From contig JAKSPA010000102.1 of NCBI GenBank assembly GCA_024405235.1, forward strand, positions 1-6,530: a stretch of 6,530 bases of DNA, written 5' to 3'. The stretch comes from Lentisphaeria bacterium. GTDB lineage: Bacteria; Verrucomicrobiota; Lentisphaeria; Oligosphaerales; Oligosphaeraceae. A model generated the notes under the pieces. It ran no database searches. It saw only the letters and a program-made list of their open reading frames with translations, and was not told where the DNA came from. The position numbers and the translations under genes were made by a program. This document shows positions 1 to 4,932 of the stretch, in pieces (position 1 is the stretch's first letter; each line of letters begins with the position of its first letter).

Positions 1-22
1 GGACGGCGTCACCGTGGGTTCC

Positions 23-25
23 TGA
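23..25 (+). other. In-frame TGA inside fhs
   Basis: Reading the fhs frame from base 2 gives DGVTVGS, then TGA, then FAITGSSERMAIL. From memory, FTHFS proteins here read like a GV..(T/S)xF(D/E)IT.ASE(V/L)MAIL stretch, so both flanks look like fhs in one frame and no frameshift is involved. The stop falls on a variable position just before the conserved Phe. One base change from CGA (Arg), GGA (Gly) or TGG (Trp) would explain it. TGA appears to work as a normal stop elsewhere in the window (1547-1549 and, on the - strand, 5695-5693). Confidence 0.8.
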
Positions 26-52
26 TTCGCGATCACGGGCTCCAGCGAACGT

Positions 53-1144
53 ATGGCCATCCTCGCCATGGCAAACGATCTCAGAGAGCTCCGCGAACGC
101 ATCAGCAAGATCGTCGTCGCATACAGCCGCAGCGGTTCGCCTATCACCACACATGATCTGGAAGTCGACGGCGCAATGACCGCCTTCCTGGCAGACGCAC
201 TCAATCCGACGCTGATCTCAACCATCGAAGGACAGCCCATCCTAGTCCACGCAGGACCATTCGCAAATATCGCCATCGGACAGAGTTCCGTCATCGCCGA
301 CCAAATCGGCGTAAGATGCTCAGACTACCATGTCACGGAAAGCGGCTTCGGTTCCGATATCGGATACGAGAAATTCGTCGATCTCAAGTGCCGTGCCAGC
401 GGCCTCAGACCAGATGCAGTCGTCATCGTCGCGACAATTCGCGCGCTGAAGATGCACGGCGGCGGTCCGACCGTCAAGCCAGGCACCAAACTGGACGACG
501 TCTATACCCACGAGAACCTTCCGCTGGTGGAGGCGGGCTGCCAGAACCTTCTGGCGCATTTGGACATCGTCCGCAAGTCCGGCGTCCAGCCCGTGGTTTG
601 CATCAACCACTTCTATACAGACACCGACGAAGAAGTCAAACTTGTCCGCAAGCTCTCCGAGCAGGCAGGCGCACTTACCGCGCTATCCAAGCACTGGCAG
701 TTCGGCGGCCAGGGCGCGCTTGAACTCGCGGAGGCAGTCGAAGAAGCCGTCAAGAAGCCGAACGACTTCCGCTTCTTCAACGACAATTCGCAGCCGATCA
801 TCGATCGCGTCAAGGCCGTCGCAAAAGAAGTCTACGGCGCAGGCGACGTTCAGCTGCTGCCAGAGGCTCAGGCCAAACTTGACCTCTACCAGAACGATCC
901 TGAAATCGCAAAACTGAATGTCTGCATGGTCAAGACGCACCTCTCGCTTTCGCATGATCCCGATGTCAAGGGACGTCCCACTGGCTTCACATTGCCAATC
1001 AGAGACATCCTGCTCTATCGCGGCGCAGGCTTCATCGTTCCAGTGGCTGGCGACATCAAACTGATGCCAGGCACGGGTTCCGATCCTGCGTTCAGACGCA
1101 TCGACGTCGACGTCGAGACGGGCCGCATTCACGGCCTCTTCTAG
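53..1144 (+). CDS. fhs: Formate-tetrahydrofolate ligase (FTHFS), C-terminal two-thirds; 5' part outside window and frame broken by TGA
   Basis: FTHFS makes 10-formyl-tetrahydrofolate from formate, THF and ATP in the cytoplasm, feeding purine and formyl-Met synthesis or acetogenic and formate metabolism. The visible 363 residues match the family from its middle to the true C-terminus. Seen are HAGPFANIAIGQSS (66-79), the family signature VATIRALKMHGG (126-137), a KSGVQPVVCINHFYTDTD block, and the ending PGTGSDPAFRRIDVD...IHGLF. The HAG...GQSS form, rather than HGGPFANIAHGCNS, marks the divergent branch I associate with Lentisphaerota, Synergistota and some others. The family is about 555-600 aa, so roughly 190-200 N-terminal residues with the P-loop are missing. 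Homology starts before this ATG: FAITGSSER precedes it in frame, and a TGA at 23-25 precedes that. ATG 53 is therefore only the first start after the stop and has no Shine-Dalgarno; it is probably not the native start. Downstream sequence shows no decay. The family call is near certain; whether this copy is functional is open. Confidence 0.93.
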   Translation: MAILAMANDLRELRERISKIVVAYSRSGSPITTHDLEVDGAMTAFLADALNPTLISTIEGQPILVHAGPFANIAIGQSSVIADQIGVRCSDYHVTESGFGSDIGYEKFVDLKCRASGLRPDAVVIVATIRALKMHGGGPTVKPGTKLDDVYTHENLPLVEAGCQNLLAHLDIVRKSGVQPVVCINHFYTDTDEEVKLVRKLSEQAGALTALSKHWQFGGQGALELAEAVEEAVKKPNDFRFFNDNSQPIIDRVKAVAKEVYGAGDVQLLPEAQAKLDLYQNDPEIAKLNVCMVKTHLSLSHDPDVKGRPTGFTLPIRDILLYRGAGFIVPVAGDIKLMPGTGSDPAFRRIDVDVETGRIHGLF

Positions 1145-1177
1145 CAGAATCGCGAAACACCAGTCCTGACGACAGCC

Positions 1178-1549
1178 ATGCTATTCAGCGGAACAATAAT
1201 CGAGAATCTCGCTTTCCAAGAAGAAGGCATTGTCTGGGCGACGGACTGGTGGAAGATCATAATCATCGCATTCAGCGCGTTGCTTTTCCTTTTCCTGCTC
1301 ATAAAGCTCGCGCTTTACATTCTCAGAATCATCGGCGTCATCATCTGCGTCGCAATCGGCGGCGTAGGTGGATGGCTGACGCAACTGCTTTTCTCGGAGA
1401 AATTCGCCGAAAGACTTCCCGAAAGGCTTCAGACATTCTCGCCGTTCATTGTTGGAGCGATCGGATTTCTGATATGCTTCGGTCTTGCAGTGGCGGTCAT
1501 GACGATGATACGCAAGCCCGCGCAGTCGCTTGAGAAGAAGAAGGAGTGA
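1178..1549 (+). CDS. Small integral membrane protein, unknown function
   Basis: A 123-aa protein that I do not recognise. It is very hydrophobic: about residues 27-42 and 48-71 form one or two helices separated by K43 and R50, and about 88-110 forms a further helix. The N-terminal 26 residues are amphipathic and aromatic near the membrane (WATDWWK), the linker 73-86 is charged (SEKFAERLPERLQT), and the tail is basic (RKPAQSLEKKKE). A glycine-rich stretch (GGVGG, 61-65) lies at the end of the second helix. The start at 1178 follows fhs by 33 bp without a clear Shine-Dalgarno. The stop overlaps the ribosome-binding region of the next gene, so it is probably cotranscribed with fhs and the YigZ-like gene. 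Hydrophobic patterning and tight packing support a real gene; neither neighbour suggests a specific role. Confidence 0.8.
   Translation: MLFSGTIIENLAFQEEGIVWATDWWKIIIIAFSALLFLFLLIKLALYILRIIGVIICVAIGGVGGWLTQLLFSEKFAERLPERLQTFSPFIVGAIGFLICFGLAVAVMTMIRKPAQSLEKKKE
1541..1546 (+). promoter_or_regulatory. Ribosome binding site of the YigZ-family gene
   Basis: AAGGAG lies 8 nt before ATG 1555 and overlaps the last codons of the upstream membrane protein gene. It decides the start: the in-frame GTG at 1546 sits inside this element and is unlikely to be used. Confidence 0.8.
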
Positions 1550-1554
1550 CCATT

Positions 1555-2160
1555 ATGCTGGAACTCATCTCAGCAGAGCCATTCCTGCTTGTTGACAGAA
1601 ATTCAAGATTTCTGGCGGAACTTATTGCCGTGAGCACGCCCGAGCAGGCAAAGGAAGCAGTAGCCGCTCAGCGAATCAAACATGCGGATTCTTCCAGCAT
1701 CGCCTATGGCTTCGCAGTCGGACAGAACGCCGAAATTCTAGGCTGTTCGGACGATGGCGAACCCGCAGGAACGGCAGGACGTCCGATACTTGAAGTTCTC
1801 AAGGGCTCGAAGATTTCGAATGTCATCCTCACCGTGACAAGATGGTTCGGCGGAACCAAACTCGGCACGGGAGGACTCGTCCACGCATTCGGCGGAGCCG
1901 CAAAGGGCGTCATAGAAACCGCCGTGACGCGCGAACGCATCGCCATGACCAGCCTTGAATTCACGCTGCCATACTCGATTCTGGAAATCGGAAAGCGTGC
2001 GCTGGCCGATGGCGGCTTTACAATAGAGAAGGAATCATACAACGGTGAAGGCGCTTCCATAAAAGGCAGCATCCCGACGGACATTCTCCCGCCTCTCGCA
2101 AAAGCGATGCAAGACATCTCCAGAGGAAAAATCATGCTCGCTGCGGATCAGGAGAAATAA
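1555..2160 (+). CDS. YigZ/IMPACT-family (UPF0029) protein
   Basis: A 201-aa protein with the usual two-domain length and layout. The N-terminal Impact domain (about residues 12-120) carries the family block SDDGEPAGTAGRPILEVL (about 65-82) followed by VTRWFGGTKLGTGGLVHAFGGAA (split as VTRWFGGTKLG and TGGLVHAFGGAA, about 94-116). The C-terminal part (about 130-195) fits DUF1949, a ferredoxin-like domain resembling EF-G domain IV. Bacterial members (YigZ, YvyE) are linked by structure to RNA or translation-factor-like binding, but no reaction is established. The eukaryotic relative IMPACT modulates Gcn2. Oddity: most bacterial members carry a (D/A)xTHNCxAY-like motif before the SDDGEP block, whereas this protein reads KHADSSSIAYGF there, losing the His and Cys. 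It lies 5 bp after the membrane protein gene, so translation is probably coupled. Confidence 0.92.
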   Translation: MLELISAEPFLLVDRNSRFLAELIAVSTPEQAKEAVAAQRIKHADSSSIAYGFAVGQNAEILGCSDDGEPAGTAGRPILEVLKGSKISNVILTVTRWFGGTKLGTGGLVHAFGGAAKGVIETAVTRERIAMTSLEFTLPYSILEIGKRALADGGFTIEKESYNGEGASIKGSIPTDILPPLAKAMQDISRGKIMLAADQEK

Positions 2161-2289
2161 CCATACGCACGTTCTCAAAAGTTCTCTCGGAGAATATAAA
2201 GAAGACACGATAACATATATTTTCAAAACGACGGAATTCGGCAGATTCTCTACTCAAAAGTCGTTTCGCAGTTTGTCTCAGCAGTTTTC
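2161..2289 (+). other. AT-rich intergenic leader before the glycosyltransferase gene
   Basis: This 129-bp spacer holds no ORF of note. CTCAAAAGT occurs twice as a direct repeat (2174-2182 and 2253-2261). There is a small TTCTC/GAGAA hairpin (2182-2194, 3-nt loop) and a 7-bp inverted repeat AAACGAC (2226-2232) / GTCGTTT (2260-2266), which could fold a leader hairpin shortly before the ATG at 2290. No T-tailed terminator for the upstream operon is visible. Confidence 0.4.
2172..2200 (+). promoter_or_regulatory. Possible sigma70-type promoter for the glycosyltransferase gene
   Basis: TTCTCA (2172-2177, 4 of 6 to TTGACA) is followed after exactly 17 bp by TATAAA (2195-2200, 5 of 6 to TATAAT). 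Transcription would start near 2207 and leave an ~80-nt leader. A hairpin lies inside the spacer. This is pattern evidence only. Confidence 0.35.
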
Positions 2290-3366
2290 ATGGTACCAAG
2301 ACTGACCATCATCATTCCACTAGAACCCAGTTCCAGCAAGGAGCCGAAGGGACTGTCGATTCTGCCGATGGAATTGTCCATCGAGTGCGAAGTGATCCTG
2401 CTGGATTGGAGAACATCTGAAGACACTCTGAAATTCGCACGCGAATCATTTGCGGCCCATCCTGCCACGCGAGTATTGACTTTTGCAGACGACACGCGCG
2501 CAGGAAAGGTTTTCAACGAATCCATACGCGAAGCCAAAGGCGATTTCATCACGTTCATGGATCCGAACGACGAACCAACTCCAAGAGCCGTCGAACGGAT
2601 ACTTGGAAATATCTCACAGAAAAACACCGTAGATCTTCTCCTGCTCTCAGCTTCCGTCGGAAAATTGGACGACGAGTGCTTCTTCTTGCCACTGTATAGG
2701 AAAAACACCTTCAACATTCAGGCCGAAGGCTCTGGCCTGAAATTGATGGAAAAGCTCGGCCGCTCAAACGACTTCCTAAAGTGCGAACTATTCTTGGGAT
2801 GCTACAAACGGTCGTTCATCATGGAACACAAGCTTTTCGTCGGCGACGGTCTTAATGACTTGATGGCTCTCGAATGGCTCCCGAAAGTGTTCTTCCACGC
2901 GCATCATTGCGCCACGCTGACATGCACACTGCCGAACTGGTGGGATTTCGTCAAGCCAGACACACAATTCCGCGAAAGCCAGCAGGATTATCTCGACGCA
3001 CTGCCTCATGTCATTCTCTCTCTTGCAAAATTCTTTTCCGACCATCAAGGCGAAATGACGAATGCCGCATGCATTGCATGGGCGGAAACGACATTCCATC
3101 CTCTCCTCAGAAAGGTCTACAGCCATTTGCTTCCAGAACGAATCTATGATAAGAAGCTGCTCCAAATGGCCCTGGCCAAACTTTGGGAGAACGACGAAAA
3201 CACCGTGTTGCTTGAATCGCTTTCAAGACATCTCTCATTCACGAAAAGATTCTTCCTCGCTCTGATGAGGCGTTTCGCCAAATCCGGATCCGATGCGTTG
3301 CCGAAACTCTGGGCAAAACTTTTTTTGCGTTACCGTCCTTTGCACACATGCGAAAATCACAGATAA
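2290..3366 (+). CDS. Divergent family 2-like (GT-A fold) glycosyltransferase
   Basis: A 358-aa protein whose first ~110 residues follow the GT2 pattern. A beta strand LTIIIPL (5-11) opens the Rossmann-like half. CEVILLDWRTSED (33-45) stands where most members have a VDDGSTD motif. RAGKVFNESIREAKGDFITFMDPND (split as RAGKVFNESIREAKG and DFITFMDPND, 70-94) matches the 'G...ARN.G...A.GeyI.FlDaDD' block, with DPND (91-94) as the likely metal/nucleotide-sugar DxD equivalent. CELFLGCYKRSFI (165-177) and GDGLNDLMALEW (185-196) resemble the later acceptor-side region. No signal peptide or clear membrane helix is seen, so it probably acts at the cytoplasmic face in surface polysaccharide or protein glycosylation. 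Donor and acceptor cannot be told. The ATG has no Shine-Dalgarno, but the strand begins at residue 5, which favours this start. It is not clustered with other sugar genes. Confidence 0.72.
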   Translation: MVPRLTIIIPLEPSSSKEPKGLSILPMELSIECEVILLDWRTSEDTLKFARESFAAHPATRVLTFADDTRAGKVFNESIREAKGDFITFMDPNDEPTPRAVERILGNISQKNTVDLLLLSASVGKLDDECFFLPLYRKNTFNIQAEGSGLKLMEKLGRSNDFLKCELFLGCYKRSFIMEHKLFVGDGLNDLMALEWLPKVFFHAHHCATLTCTLPNWWDFVKPDTQFRESQQDYLDALPHVILSLAKFFSDHQGEMTNAACIAWAETTFHPLLRKVYSHLLPERIYDKKLLQMALAKLWENDENTVLLESLSRHLSFTKRFFLALMRRFAKSGSDALPKLWAKLFLRYRPLHTCENHR

Positions 3367-3420
3367 TGCGCAAAAAACCAATTTTTCTTCTTTTTTTCAT
3401 AAAATCACCGTGAATAAAAA

Positions 3421-3449
3421 TTGACGATTCGGACTAGAGGGATTATCTT
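3421..3449 (+). promoter_or_regulatory. Sigma70-type promoter of the unknown membrane protein gene
   Basis: TTGACG (3421-3426, 5 of 6) and TATCTT (3444-3449, 4 of 6) are separated by 17 bp. The ~50 bp upstream are rich in A and T tracts and could act as an UP element. Transcription would start near 3456, giving a leader of about 85 nt. The gene downstream has a strong ribosome binding site, biased codons and its own terminator, which together support this call. Confidence 0.6.
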
Positions 3450-3478
3450 AAGGTACATTTTGTTTTTTCTAGTGCATA

Positions 3479-3502
3479 GGGAAGATTTACACGAATCTTT
3501 TC
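3479..3502 (+). promoter_or_regulatory. 5' leader stem-loop
   Basis: AAGATT (3482-3487) pairs with AATCTT (3494-3499) around a 6-nt loop (TACACG). Two G-U pairs and one G-C pair extend it to 9 bp (3479-3487 with 3494-3502). It lies in the predicted 5' UTR about 37 nt before the start codon and clear of the Shine-Dalgarno. A role in mRNA stability is plausible; there is no sign of a known riboswitch class. Confidence 0.35.
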
Positions 3503-3525
3503 TGACATCTACAAACACCAAACAG

Positions 3526-3531
3526 AAGGAG
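3526..3531 (+). promoter_or_regulatory. Strong ribosome binding site
   Basis: AAGGAG with an 8-nt spacer to ATG 3540 is close to ideal. It is embedded in a small imperfect palindrome, AGAAG (3524-3528) / CTTCT (3534-3538), whose 5-nt loop would expose part of the site. Confidence 0.8.
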
Positions 3532-3539
3532 TACTTCTT

Positions 3540-4376
3540 ATGTCAATGTTACAATGCATCATCGTGATGGTCGTCGGTTTTGCCATCGCCCTGTTCGGTA
3601 TGAACAAACAGAAGCAGGGTGCCACATGGGGTCAGGCAGTCGCCGCCATCGGCGCAATCATCGCCATCGTCGCCGCCTGCTGGAATCTCTTCGGCAACTT
3701 CTTCGGCGCAAAGGAAAAGGGCCGCGCCCGCGAAGAGCGCTACATGTATCTGCAGACCAAGTTCCTCGGCGATGCAGTCAAGAAGTCCGTCAATCCTCAG
3801 AAGGTCTGCGTTCTCGTCGACCCGAACTACTACCTTGACGAGTGGGGCGATCCCCTTCCCACCCCCAAGAGATCCGTTTATCTCGAGGGTATTGAAGCCG
3901 CTCTGAAGGGTGCCGAAATCATCCCTGTCTATCCGAAGTTCAAGCATCCGAAACCGAAGAACGCGGCTAACGCAATGCCTCCTATGCCCTACTCCATCCT
4001 GACCACCTCTGATTTCAAGAAGGTCGTCGAGGAAGTCAAGAAGGCCAAGCCCGATATCTTCATCAACATCTTCTCCCTCCCAATGGACGGCGGCGCCAAT
4101 CTGCCTTCCTGCCTGAAGATGCTCAAGGGCGCTGGTTGCGACAAGGCCGCTTTCCTGAACAACAGCTCCAACGACGAACTCACCTTCGCATTCAAGGATG
4201 GTGGCAAGAGCATGGCCGAAGTCATCGCAGTCGTCATGACCAAGGTTGACGCTGTCTATGACGAGACCATTCCTTCCGCCGATCAGAAGGCATTCGATCG
4301 CCGCTACGAGCTGGTTCTGCCCGAGAACTACGAGCAGGGCATCCGTAACGCCTCCGGAAGCGCTTCCAAGAAATAA
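3540..4376 (+). CDS. Unknown membrane-anchored protein with a Rossmann-like soluble domain, probably highly expressed
   Basis: A 278-aa protein whose family I do not recognise. Residues about 4-21 and 32-54 are hydrophobic, forming a two-helix hairpin. A strongly basic stretch follows (KEKGRAREER, 58-67), which by the positive-inside rule puts the rest in the cytoplasm. Residues 68-278 alternate strands and helices: QKVCVLVDPNYYLDEWG (87-103), an EGIEAALKGAEIIPVYPKF unit (116-134), AKPDIFINIFSLP (169-181) and AAFLNNSSND (203-212). This recalls one lobe of a type I periplasmic-binding-protein or receiver-like fold, but that is an impression, not an assignment. A proline- and lysine-rich insert (HPKPKNAANAMPPMP) sits mid-domain. 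Lysine codons are AAG in 25 of 28 cases, against 10 of 24 in the gene before it. With its own promoter, ideal ribosome site and terminator, it looks like a monocistronic, abundant product. The start is fixed by the AAGGAG at 3526-3531. Confidence 0.85.
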   Translation: MSMLQCIIVMVVGFAIALFGMNKQKQGATWGQAVAAIGAIIAIVAACWNLFGNFFGAKEKGRAREERYMYLQTKFLGDAVKKSVNPQKVCVLVDPNYYLDEWGDPLPTPKRSVYLEGIEAALKGAEIIPVYPKFKHPKPKNAANAMPPMPYSILTTSDFKKVVEEVKKAKPDIFINIFSLPMDGGANLPSCLKMLKGAGCDKAAFLNNSSNDELTFAFKDGGKSMAEVIAVVMTKVDAVYDETIPSADQKAFDRRYELVLPENYEQGIRNASGSASKK

Positions 4377-4396
4377 CTTGCTCTAGCACATCAAAC

Positions 4397-4434
4397 GGCG
4401 GTCAGCGGAAAATTTCCTCTGACCGCCATTTTTT
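4397..4434 (+). terminator. Intrinsic (rho-independent) terminator
   Basis: GGCGGTCAG (4397-4405) pairs perfectly with CTGACCGCC (4419-4427). After one mismatch the stem continues with GGAA/TTCC-type pairs inside the loop. One A and then six T (4429-4434) follow. It lies 20 bp after the stop of the unknown membrane protein gene and separates it from the yhcH-like/coaX pair. Confidence 0.93.
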
Positions 4435-4460
4435 ATTTCAGCCTTTCCGTCTCTTACATT
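4432..4460 (+). promoter_or_regulatory. Weak candidate promoter for the yhcH-like/coaX operon
   Basis: TACATT (4455-4460) resembles a -10 box. TTTATT (4432-4437), inside the terminator T-tract, lies 17 bp upstream as a poor -35 box. If real, transcription would start only a few bases before ATG 4470, giving a nearly leaderless mRNA. That would fit the absence of a Shine-Dalgarno. The evidence is weak, but a promoter is needed somewhere after the strong terminator. Confidence 0.25.
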
Positions 4461-4469
4461 CTCTTTCAA

Positions 4470-4922
4470 ATGATCCACGATTCATTGAACAATTTCGGCA
4501 AATACGCTTCTCTTCATCCGCGCTTTGCAAAGGTCGCCGAATTTCTGGCGTCGAACAATCTCAGCGAACTGCCTCAGGGACGCATAGAAATACTGCCGAA
4601 CGGAGAACTTTTCGCGAATGTCCAAACCGCCACAGGCGTCGCACTTGAAAGCGCTAACGTAGAATATCACCGCAAATACATCGACGTTCAGGTCCCTCTT
4701 GCGACCACTGAGCAAATGGGATGGATGCCGACCGCGAAAGTGCCAGCTTCCATTGTTTACGACGACGAAGCGGATTGCGGATATGGTCCCGCCAAACCGA
4801 CAAGCTACGTCACCGTCAATCCAGGCGAATTCACGATTTTCTTCCCGCAAGACACGCACGCACCATGCATCGGCGACGGTCTTTCAATGCCGAAAGTCAT
4901 CTTCAAAGTACGCGTCGACTAG
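4470..4922 (+). CDS. YhcH/YjgK/YiaL family protein (NanQ/EbgC-like sugar anomerase)
   Basis: A 150-aa protein of normal family length, cytoplasmic, with a cupin-like beta fold known for the family. Family landmarks seen are the MIHDSLNN start, LPNGELFANVQ (42-52), the conserved ESANVEYHRKYIDVQVPL (60-77), EQMGWMP (81-87), the FTIFFPQDTHAP stretch (121-132) and PKVIFKV (141-147) near the end. The acidic and His residues of EYHRKYID and DTHAP are candidate metal/sugar contacts. Characterised relatives are E. coli NanQ (YhcH), which speeds interconversion of N-acetylneuraminate anomers, and EbgC, which accompanies a beta-galactosidase. No sialate or galactoside genes are nearby, so the substrate here is unknown. 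The start agrees with family N-termini although no Shine-Dalgarno is present. coaX follows 10 bp downstream, probably in the same transcript. Confidence 0.92.
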   Translation: MIHDSLNNFGKYASLHPRFAKVAEFLASNNLSELPQGRIEILPNGELFANVQTATGVALESANVEYHRKYIDVQVPLATTEQMGWMPTAKVPASIVYDDEADCGYGPAKPTSYVTVNPGEFTIFFPQDTHAPCIGDGLSMPKVIFKVRVD

Positions 4923-4932
4923 CCGAATCCGA

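Noticed and set aside
23..52. Selenocysteine insertion at the fhs TGA
   Set aside because: The position is not a Cys or catalytic site in the family. The short stem after the TGA (TTCGC/GCGAA) is too small to be a convincing bacterial SECIS, and no sel genes are in view.
320..1132. Long open frames on the opposite strand and in other frames of fhs
   Set aside because: They are low-complexity shadows rich in Arg/Ala/Ser, fully inside a gene with unambiguous homology, and none resembles a known protein.
1546..1554. GTG at 1546 as start of the YigZ-family gene
   Set aside because: It lies inside the AAGGAG element and overlaps the upstream stop. ATG 1555 has ideal spacing to that element and the family N-terminus fits.
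3367..3420. T-rich stretch and CAATTTTT/AAAAATTG inverted repeat after the glycosyltransferase as a terminator
   Set aside because: The 8-bp repeat (3379-3386 / 3416-3423) is pure A/T apart from one pair, has a 29-nt gap and overlaps the -35 box. There is no GC-rich stem before the T-tracts. It is more likely AT-rich promoter upstream sequence.
4699..4932. Longer CoaX starting at 4699
   Set aside because: The extra 78 codons overlap the yhcH-like gene in another frame and show no CoaX homology. The family begins at MRFLLNIGNT (4933).
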